From an uncultured Thalassotalea sp. (GTDB lineage: Bacteria; Pseudomonadota; Gammaproteobacteria; Enterobacterales; Alteromonadaceae): a stretch of DNA of 64,000 nucleotides. The DNA lies in NCBI GenBank assembly GCA_947502355.1, contig CANMZP010000005.1, forward strand, positions 62,001 to 126,000, given 5' to 3'. Of this stretch, positions 15,219 to 26,473 are shown piece after piece. The notes beneath the pieces are model-generated. The model worked only from the letters and a program-made list of their open reading frames with translations, did not search any database and was not told where the DNA came from. Every line of letters begins with the position of its first letter. Position 1 is the first letter of the stretch. Both the position numbers and the translations under genes were made by a program.

Positions 15219-17780
15219 TTATATTATGGCGGCAATTAAGTCATTGGGTTTAAATGGCTTATTTAAAAAGTCATTCATGCCCAGTTTTAAGCACTCTTGT
15301 TCTGCCTGGGCTTTTATATCGGCGGTTAAGCCAATAATCTTTATGTCATTCCACTTGTGCTGTTGGCGGATCAGTCTGGTTGCTTCATAACCATCCATTT
15401 TCGGCATGTGCAAGTCCATTAAAATCGCATCATAGCTTTTTTGCTCCATTTGTTTAATGACTTCTAGGCCATTCTCGGCCACATCGACAGTGGCGTTTAA
15501 CTTATTGAGCATTTTTTTTGCCACTAACTGGTTTATTTTTACATCTTCAGCCAATAATACCCTAAGCCCAGTTAAATCTTGGTTTAACCAAACGCTTTCA
15601 GTTGGTAGCGTTTCTGTTTGTGGTGAATGTTCTGAGGCTGGGCTGAGTGATAAAGAGCTTTGTGGTACAGGGCTTTTTGATACAGAGTGTAATGCCTTTA
15701 GCAATTCATCAGGAAGCGCCGGTAAAGCCAAATAACGGTCTTTTTCTTTGTTGAGTTCAGGGATTATGCTTTGTTCTTGCGAGCAGTAGATTATGCGACT
15801 TTTTAACTTGTTTAAAGCGATCTGTTGTTTGTTCGTTAATGTTTGCTTATCACCTAATAAAGCAATAATAAGGTTTTGAGGACCTTGTTTTTTCAGCGTA
15901 TTCTGTGCTGAATGCTTTGTTATTATTTCCGTTATTGGTAAAGCACAAACCTCACACCCTAATTGCTTTAATGAATTTACCATGTAAAGTTTTTGCAACT
16001 CATTGGTATTTTCTGGGGCATAGGCTAAATCAATTACCGTGGGTGTTTTTATCGACAAATCATTAAACGAATTTGTTGTTTGTGTCTCAAGCACCAACCT
16101 TAAACAACATTCGGTTCCTTTGCTTAATTCGCTGGTTAATTTGATATCACCTTGCATGCATTGGGCAAGCTTTTTACTGATGCTTAAGCCTAAGCCCGTA
16201 CCGCCCACTTTTCGTGTTGTTGAATTATCCGCTTGATTAAAGGGACTAAACACCTGTACTTGCTGCTCTTCTGTCATTCCCACACCGCTGTCTTTGATAC
16301 AAAAATGGATGTGTTGTTGTTTATTAATGGTTGAAAGAAAGACATTGATGGATACATGCCCTTGGTCAGTAAACTTAATGGCATTACTTAATAAATTCAG
16401 TAATATTTGCAGAAGACGATCACCATCAATATTGATATGTTGAGGTACGTCAGGTGCTATGTTGCAGACAAAGGTTAAATGTTTTTGGCTGGCAGGTAAA
16501 AGAGTCAGGTTAATTACCTTTCTTAATAGCTTGGCTAAATTAGTATCTTTTTTTACAAAAGACAGTTTGCCCGCTTCAATCTTAGACCAATCCAAAATGT
16601 CATTAATAACAAACAACAAAGCATTAGATGACTCGATAAGCTTAGTAACATATTCCTTCTGGCTGTTATTTAAAGGGGTGGTTAAAAGTAACTCTTGTAA
16701 ACCCATCATTCCGTTCAATGGGGTTCGAATTTCATGGCTCATATTTGCCAAAAAATCACTTTTGGCATTGTTGGCAGATTCGGCTTTTTGCTTCAAAAGC
16801 GCAGATTGTTCAAGTTGGCTATTAAGTGATTTTATGTAGGCATCCGTTCTAAAGAATAGTGCCCTAAAATTGTTGGCTAAGCTCTTTAACTCAGTAATCG
16901 GCGTAACAAGTTTGTCTTCATCTATGTGTTCAGCGCTTAACTGATTGTGCGTATATTTAGTGACTAGGGTATTGAGTTTAACCAAAGGTCTAGCGATTTG
17001 CTTATACGCCACATAACAGCAGATGATTATCAAAAAAATCAGTATTGTTCGGCTCAACGTTAATAAATTTCGATAATGCGTTAAGCCATTATTAAGTTGC
17101 TCGATTTGTTTGTCCATACGCTTAATTAGCATGCTAGTAAGCTGGTCAGTTAGGTTATTAAATTCATTGGTCAATGACTCATAACGCTGGCTGTGAAGTA
17201 ACTTTATCGCTTCTTGCTGAGTAGGTAAGACGGCTGGGGCGTTTTCAATGAGCATAAAAGCTTGTTTTTCAATACTATAAAGAAGGTTTGAGGCTTTTAT
17301 AGATTGCTGTAAAACGATAATTTCTTTAAAGGTAAAATTTTTGCTGTTTATTGACTCACGTTTGAATGTTATTTGAGCATGGTTTTTCGGGATCTTTATT
17401 CTCGTTTCTTTTTGAAATGCTTGAGAGGCTAAATCGGTACTATCTACGGATTCTTCACTTGGCAGTTCAGCCAATAAATTAATGTATTCATCTCGATATT
17501 TTATCTGTTGAGTTGATACGTAACTACGAGCTAAATGGGTTAGCGAGTTAGAGTTGTTCTGGTAATGTTCAGAAAAATGAACCACATTGCTTTTGTGAAT
17601 TTGTTGTTGTGAAATTTCGGTGGCTATATTGTTTGAATGCAATATTAAGGCAAGAGATACCGCTATGACGACCAACATCAGAAACAAGTAACAATAAAAA
17701 TAATTTTTTAGCTTCACAATACTACATAAAAGGGTGAGGATATTAGGGCGATTATAATGACAAAAGGTAAAACTATCCAT
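15219..17780 (-). CDS. Hybrid sensor histidine kinase
   Basis: The 853-residue inner-membrane kinase has a first membrane helix near 28-48 and a periplasmic sensor segment to about 240 that matches no domain I recognise. A second helix (about 243-262) and a HAMP-like linker follow. Next come HisKA with His near residue 349 ([12 protein letters not shown]), HATPase_c ([13 protein letters not shown], then [13 protein letters not shown]) and a C-terminal receiver ([10 protein letters not shown]; phospho-acceptor in [15 protein letters not shown]). It has no Hpt domain, so a separate Hpt protein such as the one at 13988 may be required. Upstream is the divergent GGDEF gene. No strong ribosome-binding site is seen at the chosen ATG. 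Confidence 0.9.
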   Translation of the reverse strand: MDSFTFCHYNRPNILTLLCSIVKLKNYFYCYLFLMLVVIAVSLALILHSNNIATEISQQQIHKSNVVHFSEHYQNNSNSLTHLARSYVSTQQIKYRDEYINLLAELPSEESVDSTDLASQAFQKETRIKIPKNHAQITFKRESINSKNFTFKEIIVLQQSIKASNLLYSIEKQAFMLIENAPAVLPTQQEAIKLLHSQRYESLTNEFNNLTDQLTSMLIKRMDKQIEQLNNGLTHYRNLLTLSRTILIFLIIICCYVAYKQIARPLVKLNTLVTKYTHNQLSAEHIDEDKLVTPITELKSLANNFRALFFRTDAYIKSLNSQLEQSALLKQKAESANNAKSDFLANMSHEIRTPLNGMMGLQELLLTTPLNNSQKEYVTKLIESSNALLFVINDILDWSKIEAGKLSFVKKDTNLAKLLRKVINLTLLPASQKHLTFVCNIAPDVPQHINIDGDRLLQILLNLLSNAIKFTDQGHVSINVFLSTINKQQHIHFCIKDSGVGMTEEQQVQVFSPFNQADNSTTRKVGGTGLGLSISKKLAQCMQGDIKLTSELSKGTECCLRLVLETQTTNSFNDLSIKTPTVIDLAYAPENTNELQKLYMVNSLKQLGCEVCALPITEIITKHSAQNTLKKQGPQNLIIALLGDKQTLTNKQQIALNKLKSRIIYCSQEQSIIPELNKEKDRYLALPALPDELLKALHSVSKSPVPQSSLSLSPASEHSPQTETLPTESVWLNQDLTGLRVLLAEDVKINQLVAKKMLNKLNATVDVAENGLEVIKQMEQKSYDAILMDLHMPKMDGYEATRLIRQQHKWNDIKIIGLTADIKAQAEQECLKLGMNDFLNKPFKPNDLIAAII

Positions 17781-17949
17781 TCATTTTATTGGGAATAGCG
17801 CCGGTAATTTGCCGCTTATAGCCCTTTGCTGTAAGAGTTGCGCTGAAATGATGTTTTTCGTTTTAGAAGTGTTGTTAATCCTCGATTAAGGCGGTAAAGT
17901 GTTGAAAGTATATGTTGATGGCTTAAGCATTAATTTGAGGTAGTATTTA

Positions 17950-19431
17950 ATGGAGCATAACAAAGTGTCCAATAAAAAAGTTTTGTTCACTTTATTTTCA
18001 GTACTACTTACTTATTTTGTTATTGAAGTAGTGAATATACATCACTTTAAACAAACAAAAAATTTAGCAAAAAACAATTTTCAAAATGCAATAAAAGTTA
18101 GTCAGGCAACATTAGAGATTGAATATCGTTTATCGGCGATAAGAAACATCTTAACTTCCGGTGGTAAGCCCTTTCCTTTAGCACCTAACTTGATGCGTGA
18201 TTTAAATCATCATGAACAAGAAATTATTAGCCAACTTGAGTTTATTTATCAAAATTTTGAAGGCGACAAGCAACGTTTTGTCGAGGTATATCAAAATTTA
18301 TCGCTATGGTTTCCTTTATACCCCAACTCTGAAATTAAGCTCATTTCGGTTAATCAATCCTTACCTGAAGATACTTGGTTAAAAACCGCGAGCATTTTAT
18401 CTAAAATTCAACAGACAGAAAATGATGTGTTGCATTTTCATCGTTTGGTGAATAAACAAGCCGAGCAAAATTCTTTATTGTTATTTGAGTATAAAAATAC
18501 TCAAAATACACTCTACAACGTTAAGTTAGGCTTTCTCTTGCTGATTTTTAGTTTGTTATTGCTTTATGTGATTAATACCAAAAAAGCACAAACAAAGCAG
18601 AAACGGTTAGCAAGGTTACTCGAGCAAAATGTTATGATTGCCAAGGTTTTTCCTGATGGTAAGGTGATTTCGGTAAGTCAGGCATTATGTCATTACCTAG
18701 GGGCAGAAGAGCAGGATATAATTGGCAAGCAACTAAACTTTTTTGATAACTCTGATCAGCAAGATACTACGTATGCGAAGATTTCGACTATAACCAAAGC
18801 CGGAAAAGCCTGGGAAGGTCAGTTAAAAAGAAAAAGCGAATTAGGTGAACACCAATGGTTCTACTCAAAGTTGCTACCGAATTTCTCTGAAGATTTTAAA
18901 ATCAAAAGCTATACCAACATAATTGTCGATACCACCAATAACCACATAGCAGAGCTAGACCCCCTAACCGAAATAGGGAATAAGAAAAGCTTTGAATCAT
19001 CCATTTCTAAAACCCTCAGAACCAGCTTAGATTTAAAAATCGATACATGCGTTGGGTTAATTGATATTAACCAATTTAATCACTATATCGACCAATATGG
19101 GCAAGCAAATGCCGATTCAGTGCTGCATAAGTTAGCATGCTTATATCAACAATTAATTAAAGGCAGTCGTTATGAGGTATTTAGGTTAGGTGGTGACGTA
19201 TTTGCGTTTATTCTAAAAGATGTTGATAGAGCACAAGCGTCTATGTTTTTTGACAAGCTTAAGCGTTCAGTTGAAGACTTACAAATTGCCCACAAAGGCA
19301 ATGCGAAGGGGAAATACCTGACGGTATCTTTTGGTATGGCTCATACAACGAGTAAGAAAGGCCTAAACAAAGAAGATCTTTATTTACGAGCCAAAAAATC
19401 GTTAGATGTTGCCAAGCTTAGCGGCAGTTAA
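17950..19431 (+). CDS. Membrane PAS/GGDEF protein with altered GGDEF motif
   Basis: The 493-residue product has two membrane helices (about 10-28 and 190-208) enclosing a helical periplasmic domain. A PAS domain (about 220-320) and a C-terminal GGDEF domain (about 335-493, starting ELDPLTEIGNKKSF) follow. The signature reads RLGGDVFAF, with Val replacing the essential acidic residue of GG(D/E)EF. Diguanylate cyclase activity is therefore doubtful, and a c-di-GMP- or GTP-binding regulatory role is possible. It is divergent from the hybrid kinase with a 169-base shared upstream region and sits near flagellar genes. Confidence 0.85.
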   Translation: MEHNKVSNKKVLFTLFSVLLTYFVIEVVNIHHFKQTKNLAKNNFQNAIKVSQATLEIEYRLSAIRNILTSGGKPFPLAPNLMRDLNHHEQEIISQLEFIYQNFEGDKQRFVEVYQNLSLWFPLYPNSEIKLISVNQSLPEDTWLKTASILSKIQQTENDVLHFHRLVNKQAEQNSLLLFEYKNTQNTLYNVKLGFLLLIFSLLLLYVINTKKAQTKQKRLARLLEQNVMIAKVFPDGKVISVSQALCHYLGAEEQDIIGKQLNFFDNSDQQDTTYAKISTITKAGKAWEGQLKRKSELGEHQWFYSKLLPNFSEDFKIKSYTNIIVDTTNNHIAELDPLTEIGNKKSFESSISKTLRTSLDLKIDTCVGLIDINQFNHYIDQYGQANADSVLHKLACLYQQLIKGSRYEVFRLGGDVFAFILKDVDRAQASMFFDKLKRSVEDLQIAHKGNAKGKYLTVSFGMAHTTSKKGLNKEDLYLRAKKSLDVAKLSGS

Positions 19432-19470
19432 ACGGTATGCTTTTCCTATTCAGTAAATGAAACAAGAAAT

Positions 19471-19498
19471 AAAAAAGGCTATGAATCGTCATAGCCTT
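19471..19498 (-). terminator. Terminator of the nap operon
   Basis: A perfect 10-bp stem AAGGCTATGA / TCATAGCCTT with a 4-base loop. The A-run 19471-19476 becomes a U-tract for minus-strand transcripts coming from napC. It could weakly serve the plus-strand GGDEF gene as well. Confidence 0.85.
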
Positions 19499-19520
19499 GT
19501 TCGTTAGTGGATAAACCTAA

Positions 19521-20108
19521 TTACCAGCCTTCTACACCACTCATGTCTGGTAGCTCATGAGCAATACCTTTGTGACAATCAATACAGGTTTTTTCACCGC
19601 TAGCAAGTGAGGTTGAGTGTTGCTTAGACGCTCGGCCACTTTGTGCGGTAAAGTCCATGTAATCAAAGTCGTGACAGTTTCGACATTCTAATGAGTTATT
19701 GGCTTTTAGCCTTGCCCATTCATGCTCGGCAAGCTCTCGACGTTTACTTTCAAACTTTTCACGCGTGTTGATGGTACCAAAGATTTTTCCCCAGACTTCT
19801 TTAGAAGCCTGCATTTTGCGTGCTATCTTGTCGGTCCATTTATGTGGAACATGACAGTCTGGACACGTTGCTCGAACCCCTGAACGGTTACTGAAATGAA
19901 TCGTTGTTTTCAACTCTTCATATACATTGTTTTCCATTTCATGACAGCTAATACAAAACTCTTCCGTGTTACTTACTTCTAGGGCGGTGTTAAAACCACC
20001 CCAAAAGATCACACCAGCGATAAAGCCACCGAGTGTTAAAAAGCCTAGGCTATAATGGACACTCGGTTTAGCAATCGTTTTCCAGGCATTTATAATTAAA
20101 TTTTTCAT
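19521..20108 (-). CDS. napC: Tetraheme quinol dehydrogenase NapC
   Basis: NapC takes electrons from membrane quinol and passes them to periplasmic NapB/NapA. The 195-residue product has one N-terminal membrane helix (about 18-40) and four heme-binding CxxCH motifs (CISCH, CPDCH, CRNCH, CIDCH), as in the NapC/NirT family. I chose ATG at 20108, preceded by AAGG at good spacing, over the GTG two codons upstream. It is the last gene of napEFDABC and is followed by a terminator. Confidence 0.94.
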   Translation of the reverse strand: MKNLIINAWKTIAKPSVHYSLGFLTLGGFIAGVIFWGGFNTALEVSNTEEFCISCHEMENNVYEELKTTIHFSNRSGVRATCPDCHVPHKWTDKIARKMQASKEVWGKIFGTINTREKFESKRRELAEHEWARLKANNSLECRNCHDFDYMDFTAQSGRASKQHSTSLASGEKTCIDCHKGIAHELPDMSGVEGW

Positions 20109-20118
20109 AAACACTACC

Positions 20119-20592
20119 TTAATGCTTAGCTGGAGTCTTATCTTTCGACATTAATATGGTATTCATATCGACAAACGTGTTTTCGACTAATGGTTTGGCG
20201 TTTTCTTGAGTCACATGACATTGACTACAAAAGTAACGTCTTGGTGATACTTCCGCCAAAAAGTTGCCATCACGATCCATAAAGTGGGTCACACTAACCA
20301 TAGGGGCTTGTGATTCTTCAGTACGATTACGAGAATGACAAGAAACACATTTATTAACCTTTAAGTCCACTTCATAATCACGAATGGTATGAGGGATTAA
20401 TGGCGGCTGCATAGGGTAATTTCGCTTTTGCTTAATGTCACTATTAACAACCTTGGTCATTTTTTTCGGTTCTTTTTGAGAATCGATAGGCGTATTTTGA
20501 CGCAGCGTTGCGATATCATTTTCACCACTAAAAGAGCTTGCGGATGTTAATAATACACTTGCTGAGAATAATGCGATTAATATTTTTTTCAT
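20119..20592 (-). CDS. napB: Periplasmic nitrate reductase diheme subunit NapB
   Basis: NapB is the small cytochrome c subunit that hands electrons to NapA. The product of 157 residues has a signal peptide (about 1-22) and two CxxCH heme sites (CVSCHSRN and CSQCHVTQ). The Met-Gln-Pro-Pro-Leu-Ile-Pro-His region that precedes the first heme in the family is also present. The start at 20592 has an AGGAGA ribosome-binding site and follows the napA stop by ten bases. A longer reading frame to 20670 overlaps napA and is rejected. Confidence 0.94.
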   Translation of the reverse strand: MKKILIALFSASVLLTSASSFSGENDIATLRQNTPIDSQKEPKKMTKVVNSDIKQKRNYPMQPPLIPHTIRDYEVDLKVNKCVSCHSRNRTEESQAPMVSVTHFMDRDGNFLAEVSPRRYFCSQCHVTQENAKPLVENTFVDMNTILMSKDKTPAKH

Positions 20593-20602
20593 TGCTATTC
20601 TC

Positions 20603-23098
20603 CTACACTTTCTCAATTTTGATAGCACATTTTTTATAGTCCGTTTCTTTCGAAAGCGGGTCGGTTGCATCGAGCGTTACCTTGTTTACAAGTCGGCTGG
20701 CGTCAAACCAAGGCATAAAGACTAAGCCTTTAGGTGGCTTATTACGACCGCGAGTTTCAACACGGGTTTGTACTTCACCACGTCTAGACGTTAGCTTAAC
20801 AAGATCGCCTCGGCGTAACTTGCGTTGTCTGGCGTCATCAGGGTGCATATACACAACAGCATCAGGCATTGATTTATGCAGTTCAGGTACACGACGTGTC
20901 ATTGAGCCTGAATGCCAGTGTTCCAACACTCGACCGGTAGATAACCATAAGTCGTATTCTTCATCTGGTGATTCTGCCGCTGGTTCGTAAGGAAGGGCAA
21001 ATATGTTTGCTCTGCCATCTTTGTTACCGTAGAAGTCCCAACCAGAGCCTGGTTTGGCGTATGGATCGGAGCCTTCTTTAAAGCGCCATAATGTTTCTTT
21101 CCCATTAACCACCGGCCAACGTAAACCGCGTTCCTGATGGTAACGATCGTATGGGGCTAAGTCATGGGCATGACCACGGCCAAAGGAAGCGTACTCTTCA
21201 AATAAGCCTTTTTGAATGTAGAAGCCAAAATCTCGTGATTCTTGGTTTAATTGATCATCGGCAATTTCCGTTAATGGGAATTTGTTTACATTACCGTTTT
21301 CATACAATACGTTGAATAATGTTTTACCACGATACTCTGGCATTTTTGCCAATAACTCTTCAGGCCAAACCTCTTCCATTTTGAAGCGTTTTGAAAATTC
21401 AACCACTTGCCACATATCAGAGAACGCACCTTCTGGCGCTGATACTTGTTGGTACCATGCTTGAGTACGACGTTCGGCATTACCATACACACCTTCTTTT
21501 TCAACCCACATTGCTGTTGGTAAAATAAGATCCGCTGCTTGCGCTGTTACGGTTGGGTATGGGTCTGATACAACGATAAAGTTTTTAGGATTACGATATC
21601 CTGGGTAAGCCTCTTCATTAATGTTTGCAGCGGCTTGCATGTTGTTTGTACATTGCACCCAATAGAAGTTTAACTCACCATCTTTTAGCTTACGGTTTTG
21701 TAAAACCGCGTGATAACCAGGTTTTGGCGGAATCGTACCTTCTGGTAATTTCCAAATTTTCTCAGCTACGGCGCGATGCTTAGGGTTTTTAACGACCATA
21801 TCGGCAGGAAGACGATGCGAGAACGTTCCAACCTCACGAGCTGTACCACAGGCAGATGGTTGACCGGTTAATGAAAATGGGCTGTTGCCTGGTGTAGAAA
21901 TTTTACCGGTAAGTAAGTGAATATTATAAACCAGGTTGTTAGCCCATACGCCACGTGTATGTTGATTGAAACCCATGGTCCAGAAAGAGGTGACTTTAAC
22001 CTTAGGATCGGCGTATAACTCGGCCATTTCATTTAGCTTATGCACAGGCACGGTAGACAGTTCCGATACATATTCGGCAGTGTAAGTACTTACGAACTTA
22101 GCATACTCTTCAAATGAGATGGGTTTTGAACCACCTGCTTTATCATTGTTTTTGGCTTTTTGCTCAAGCGGGTGCTCTGGTCGTAAACCATAACCAATGT
22201 CGTCGTTACCTAAACGGAAGTTGGTGTGCTTATTAACAAAATCTTTGTTAACACGACCGGTGGTAATGATGTAGTTGGCGATAAAGTTAAGGATGGCTAA
22301 ATCGGTTTGCGGGGTAAAAATCATCCCATTATCGGCCAATTCAAAACTGCGATGTTCAAAGGTCGACAGTACATTTACTTTTACATGGGGTGCACTTAAA
22401 CGACGATCAGCAATACGAGTCCATAAAATCGGGTGCATTTCTGCCATGTTTGAGCCCCACAATACAAACGCATCGGCGGCTTCGATATCATCGTAACAAC
22501 CCATCGGCTCGTCGATACCAAAAGTACGCATAAAGCCACCAACGGCAGATGCCATACAGTGACGTGCATTCGGGTCAATGTTATTTGAGCGGAAACCCGC
22601 TTTCATTAATTTAACGGCAGCGTAACCTTCTTGAACCGTCCATTGGCCTGAGCCAAACATACCGACGGCGGTAGGGCCTTTTTCTTTAAGCGTTGCTTTG
22701 GCTTTTTCAGCCATGATGTCGAAAGCTTGATCCCAAGAAATCGGCGTGAAATCGCCATTTTTATTGAATTTGCCATCTTTCATCCGAAGAAGAGGAGTTG
22801 TTAGGCGATCTTTACCGTACATGATTTTGGAAAGGAAGTAGCCCTTCACACAGTTAAGACCTTTGTTTACCGGTGATTTAATATCACCATGGGTGGCAAC
22901 AATTTTATTGTCTAAAGTACCGACATTAATACTACAGCCCGTGCCACAAAAACGACAAGCGGCTTTATCCCACTTTATTTTAGTGAGTTCACTGCTAGTT
23001 ATTAAGTTAGAGGCGGCAGCAGGAATTGCTACACCTGCTGCTGAGGCGGCGACAGCCACAGCGTTTGCTTTGATAAATTCTCGGCGGTTAAGCTTCAT
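20603..23098 (-). CDS. napA: Periplasmic nitrate reductase catalytic subunit NapA
   Basis: NapA reduces nitrate to nitrite in the periplasm at a bis-MGD molybdenum centre. The 831-residue product begins with a twin-arginine signal ([10 protein letters not shown]). A [4Fe-4S] site CRFCGTGC...KGLNCVKGY follows, then the Mo-ligand Cys in [12 protein letters not shown] and the C-terminal dinucleotide-binding domain. Length is standard for the family (about 828). It lies between napD, its Tat-signal chaperone, and napB. No truncation or altered key residue is seen. Confidence 0.97.
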   Translation of the reverse strand: MKLNRREFIKANAVAVAASAAGVAIPAAASNLITSSELTKIKWDKAACRFCGTGCSINVGTLDNKIVATHGDIKSPVNKGLNCVKGYFLSKIMYGKDRLTTPLLRMKDGKFNKNGDFTPISWDQAFDIMAEKAKATLKEKGPTAVGMFGSGQWTVQEGYAAVKLMKAGFRSNNIDPNARHCMASAVGGFMRTFGIDEPMGCYDDIEAADAFVLWGSNMAEMHPILWTRIADRRLSAPHVKVNVLSTFEHRSFELADNGMIFTPQTDLAILNFIANYIITTGRVNKDFVNKHTNFRLGNDDIGYGLRPEHPLEQKAKNNDKAGGSKPISFEEYAKFVSTYTAEYVSELSTVPVHKLNEMAELYADPKVKVTSFWTMGFNQHTRGVWANNLVYNIHLLTGKISTPGNSPFSLTGQPSACGTAREVGTFSHRLPADMVVKNPKHRAVAEKIWKLPEGTIPPKPGYHAVLQNRKLKDGELNFYWVQCTNNMQAAANINEEAYPGYRNPKNFIVVSDPYPTVTAQAADLILPTAMWVEKEGVYGNAERRTQAWYQQVSAPEGAFSDMWQVVEFSKRFKMEEVWPEELLAKMPEYRGKTLFNVLYENGNVNKFPLTEIADDQLNQESRDFGFYIQKGLFEEYASFGRGHAHDLAPYDRYHQERGLRWPVVNGKETLWRFKEGSDPYAKPGSGWDFYGNKDGRANIFALPYEPAAESPDEEYDLWLSTGRVLEHWHSGSMTRRVPELHKSMPDAVVYMHPDDARQRKLRRGDLVKLTSRRGEVQTRVETRGRNKPPKGLVFMPWFDASRLVNKVTLDATDPLSKETDYKKCAIKIEKV

Positions 23099-23110
23099 AA
23101 CTACTCCTCG

Positions 23111-23362
23111 TTATTCTTCTAAATATTGATGATAAACAGGGGCTAACGATAGCAACCCTGGTTGATCTTTTAATTCGTCAGCATAATTACCAATATGCCT
23201 TTGGTTTGTTGCTTCAATGGTAAAAATGATTTTACCACTAGGATCTTTTACATGGATTTCTGCACCAGGTATGGCATTAATGCTGTTATAAACATCTTCT
23301 TTTTGTGAGATATCGATTTGCGCAATAAAACTGGCCACATGGTATTCATTATTGTTTGGCAT
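23111..23362 (-). CDS. napD: NapA maturation chaperone NapD
   Basis: NapD binds the twin-arginine signal of NapA and delays export until the cofactor is inserted. The 83-residue product has the ferredoxin-like fold signature of the family: EYHVASFIAQI at the start, then PGAEIHVKDPSGKIIFTIEA. The start is eight bases after the napF stop, and napA begins 12 bases downstream. Length is normal. Confidence 0.92.
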   Translation of the reverse strand: MPNNNEYHVASFIAQIDISQKEDVYNSINAIPGAEIHVKDPSGKIIFTIEATNQRHIGNYADELKDQPGLLSLAPVYHQYLEE

Positions 23363-23370
23363 TATTCACC

Positions 23371-23865
23371 TTAAAGCAGTAGTAATTCGGTTGAATCGGA
23401 AGGACATGTTTGTATGCAAGCACCACAACTGTTGCATAAGTCTGGCTCAACAGTAGGGACTGGGATAGAGCCGTTTAAAAATTTAAAGTTAATGGCTCGG
23501 CTATCACATACATCCTTACAACTTTGGCAATACACTTTATTTTGAGCTAAACAGTTTTCTTTAATATTGAAGGTCGTTGACCAGGCTTTTTCATTCCGGT
23601 TTTCTTTGAAAAATGTTTGTTGGCAAACTTCGATACAATCTTCACAAAATGTACATTCGCCTAAATTAAAATCAATGGTTGGAAAACCGTCTGAATCTGT
23701 CGTGATGATGTTTTCTTCGCAACGGCTAATACAGTCGCCACATTTTGTGCAATCATCTAAAAAGGTTTGCTCAGAAATGACCCAAGGCAACCTTAATCGC
23801 TTAGCTTTAACCGTGCTGCGACCTCTTAAAAAGTTACGTTTGGAAGTGTTTACATTGTTAGTCAT
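23371..23865 (-). CDS. napF: Ferredoxin-type accessory protein NapF
   Basis: NapF is a cytoplasmic iron-sulfur protein that interacts with NapA before export and is thought to help load or reduce its cluster. The 164-residue product has four cysteine clusters (CTKCGDCISRC, CTFCEDCIEVC, CQSCKDVC, CNSCGACIQTC). The N-terminal Arg-rich NFLRGR segment is typical. It is the second gene of the operon, six bases after napE. Confidence 0.92.
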   Translation of the reverse strand: MTNNVNTSKRNFLRGRSTVKAKRLRLPWVISEQTFLDDCTKCGDCISRCEENIITTDSDGFPTIDFNLGECTFCEDCIEVCQQTFFKENRNEKAWSTTFNIKENCLAQNKVYCQSCKDVCDSRAINFKFLNGSIPVPTVEPDLCNSCGACIQTCPSDSTELLLL

Positions 23866-23871
23866 CTGTAA

Positions 23872-24033
23872 TTACATGCCCGGAGGACCGTAAATCATTT
23901 GGCTTATCCAGATGGTAAAACCCAGTCCACCAACAATGGCTATAGATAAAATCGGGGCGAGTAAAACGGTGAGAAATAAGAACGTATTTAATTCGCTTTT
24001 CTTCTCTGCAGCTTGCGTTTGAAGTTCAGTCAT
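23872..24033 (-). CDS. napE: Small membrane protein NapE
   Basis: This 53-residue gene follows a GAGG ribosome-binding site on the minus strand. The product has a hydrophilic start (MTELQTQAAEKKSELNTF), one long hydrophobic helix (about residues 19-44) and a short tail ending GPPGM, as in the NapE/TorE family. NapE is found as the first gene of napEFDABC operons in Pseudomonas and Shewanella relatives. Its exact role is unknown. The 262-base region upstream (24034-24295) must hold the operon promoter. I see no convincing FNR palindrome there. Confidence 0.88.
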   Translation of the reverse strand: MTELQTQAAEKKSELNTFLFLTVLLAPILSIAIVGGLGFTIWISQMIYGPPGM

Positions 24034-24295
24034 GAACTACCTCTAACTGTTTGTGAAATATTGATTATGTTTGTTAAGTATTGATTATTGTAATGTTTTT
24101 CTATACTTATTTTAGTGTAACAAAGATATTATCAAAGTGTAAAAAGAATGAGAAATAAATTGTGTCCGAAGTGTGTTCGAATTGTTACTTTTAGAAGTTG
24201 ATTTATATCGTTATTTTATCTGTAAAATGATTGTTTAAACAAAGTTTATAATAAGATTTTATCTATGTTAAACTTTTAAATATTATCATTTTTCA

Positions 24296-26473
24296 GTGAA
24301 TTGCATTATCTGCCAAGAAACTTTATTTAGGCGCTTGCAAAGCTTTGCAGGTCAGAAAAATCAGCGAGCTTGTATCGTTTATATTGGTGATGAATCATGG
24401 TTAGGCTCACGTAATCTGCATCAGTCAATAGAGCGTTTGGGAGGGGGGCAATATATTGATCCAAGTAGCACTTCTCGACCCGAAAATGATGGCCTTATTA
24501 ATCGAAAAAATTTCCGAACCCTATTAGGCACAGAGCAAGCTGCGCTTTTATTTGAAGCTTATTCTGAGTTTAATGTTGATGCCTTTGCAGCATTGTCGGG
24601 CACCATTCCCTCAGGTGGCCTGTTAGTCTTATCTTTAAGCCAATCGCTCATAGAAAAGAGCCCGTTTTGTCAACGTTTTATCCGGCATTGTCTGGCTAAG
24701 CCGCATATATTTGCTATTCAGCAAATATCAACAATAGCCGATTTAAATGACATCGAAATTCAACTCGCTAAGCTTCCTAAGGCGTCGAACCCTCGGCATA
24801 TTGCGGCCCAAGAGCTCCCTTTTGGTGCCAAAACTGAAGAGCAAAAGCTGGCGGTTGAGCAAATTCTTGGTGTTGTTTCTGGGCACCGAAATCGTCCGCT
24901 GGTGATCACGGCAGACCGAGGGCGTGGGAAATCAACGGGGTTAGCACTCGCCGCGGCAACACTTATTGAATCCATTACTAAGCCTATTGTTATTACCGCT
25001 CCACATCCAGACTCCGTGTCGGTCTTTTTCTCGCAATTAGCTCAGCACGTACCAAATGGTGTGATGAGCAATAAAGCCTTAAGCGTTGCAGATAAACAAA
25101 TCAAGTATGTGCCTATTGATGTGTTACTGGCCAATAAAGTGGACTGCCAATTATTATTGGTAGATGAAGCGGCAGGCTTTCCATTACCTATGCTAAGGCA
25201 ACTTAGAACAATGTATTCACGCATAGTGTTCGTGTCCACCATTCATGGGTACGAAGGGGCGGGGAGAGGCTTTAGTCACAAATTTTTGGCCGAATTAAAG
25301 CAAGCCAAAGTACAAAGTAAGCATCTGCATTTAAACCAGCCAATTCGTTGGGGAGAGCACGATCAACTAGAACAACTGTTATTTGAATCATTAAGTTTAA
25401 ATGCACAATTCGTTACCTTGCCAGCCTCTGTAGTCGCACCCTTGGTCACCGTTGATTTTCGTATGGTGACCAATGACGAACTTGTTCATAATGAAGCCTA
25501 TCTTAATGAAATATTCGCACTGCTGGTTTCTGCACACTATCAAACCAAGCCAAGTGATTTACAATTGTTGCTCGATGATCCTAATATTCGGCTGTTGGTC
25601 GCCGAGCAAGACTCGCACATTGTTGGTGTGTGTCTCATGCTTGTCGAAGGAGACATTGAAAAAGCACTGGTTCAAGATATCGATAGATCCTTAAGGCGGA
25701 TTAAAGGGCATTTTCTACCGCAATCTTTGTTGGTGCATTGCTCCGTAAAGCAGGCATTTGATTTTTCTTATTGGCGAATTGTTCGTATTGCGATTCATCC
25801 CCAAAGACAAGGGGAAGGGCTCGGCTGTCAGTTGTTAAGCCGCGCTAAGCTTGAAGCCAAGCAAGCGAATATGGACTTTATCGGCACTAGCTTTGGTGCC
25901 AATGAACCCTTATATCGATTTTGGTCGAAAAATCAGTTTCAATGTGCTCGACTCGGCTTTAATAAGGATGCGGCCAGTGGCGAACATTCGGCGTTAATGC
26001 TGCACTCGTTAAATCGCACGGCAGCAAATTTCCAGCGACAAATCATTGATCAATTTTATGAAGATATACCGGTATATCTGTGCGATGAGTATAAGCAGGT
26101 AGCCCCATTGTTGGTTAAAAGCTTGCTAGTAGATAACCCCCGTCATGCCCATATTAAAGTCCATGATTTACAAGCTATGGACGATTATATTCGTGGCTAT
26201 AAAATATTGGCTACGGTAGTTCCGGCTGTTGGACGTTGGCTATTAGCGGTTTTACCTCACTTTAAGGGGGCTCAATATCAGCAAGAGTTGGCTTTACTTA
26301 TTGGCAAGTTTTTGCAAAAACGAGCCGAGCCGCAACTCATTAAAGCGTTTAATCTTACGGGTAAAAAAGCACTTAACAAGCAATTAAAAACTGCACTTAA
26401 AACAGTACTTAACGTGGCACTTACAAGAACCAAAACAAAGCATGAGAGCATAATAAACCATGATAAAAGTTGA
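24296..26473 (+). CDS. tmcA: tRNA(Met) cytidine acetyltransferase TmcA
   Basis: TmcA makes N4-acetylcytidine at the wobble base of elongator tRNA-Met, using ATP and acetyl-CoA. The 725 residues contain an N-terminal RNA-binding domain and an RNA-helicase-like ATPase with Walker A in TADRGRGKSTGLALA and Walker B in LLVDEAAGFPLPML. A GNAT acetyltransferase domain (RIVRIAIHPQRQGEGLGCQLL) and a C-terminal tail follow. The GTG start gives a Cys-containing N-terminus. It is somewhat longer than the E. coli protein (671). It overlaps the ABC-transporter gene by 14 bases. Confidence 0.93.
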   Translation: MNCIICQETLFRRLQSFAGQKNQRACIVYIGDESWLGSRNLHQSIERLGGGQYIDPSSTSRPENDGLINRKNFRTLLGTEQAALLFEAYSEFNVDAFAALSGTIPSGGLLVLSLSQSLIEKSPFCQRFIRHCLAKPHIFAIQQISTIADLNDIEIQLAKLPKASNPRHIAAQELPFGAKTEEQKLAVEQILGVVSGHRNRPLVITADRGRGKSTGLALAAATLIESITKPIVITAPHPDSVSVFFSQLAQHVPNGVMSNKALSVADKQIKYVPIDVLLANKVDCQLLLVDEAAGFPLPMLRQLRTMYSRIVFVSTIHGYEGAGRGFSHKFLAELKQAKVQSKHLHLNQPIRWGEHDQLEQLLFESLSLNAQFVTLPASVVAPLVTVDFRMVTNDELVHNEAYLNEIFALLVSAHYQTKPSDLQLLLDDPNIRLLVAEQDSHIVGVCLMLVEGDIEKALVQDIDRSLRRIKGHFLPQSLLVHCSVKQAFDFSYWRIVRIAIHPQRQGEGLGCQLLSRAKLEAKQANMDFIGTSFGANEPLYRFWSKNQFQCARLGFNKDAASGEHSALMLHSLNRTAANFQRQIIDQFYEDIPVYLCDEYKQVAPLLVKSLLVDNPRHAHIKVHDLQAMDDYIRGYKILATVVPAVGRWLLAVLPHFKGAQYQQELALLIGKFLQKRAEPQLIKAFNLTGKKALNKQLKTALKTVLNVALTRTKTKHESIINHDKS

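Noticed and set aside
20593-20670. Longer napB reading into napA
   Set aside because: The added residues overlap the napA end and would precede and spoil the signal peptide. The ATG at 20592 has a good ribosome-binding site.
24034-24295. FNR or NarP sites upstream of napE
   Set aside because: Several TTGAT half-sites occur, but none forms TTGAT-N4-ATCAA. The region is AT-rich, so half-sites are expected by chance.
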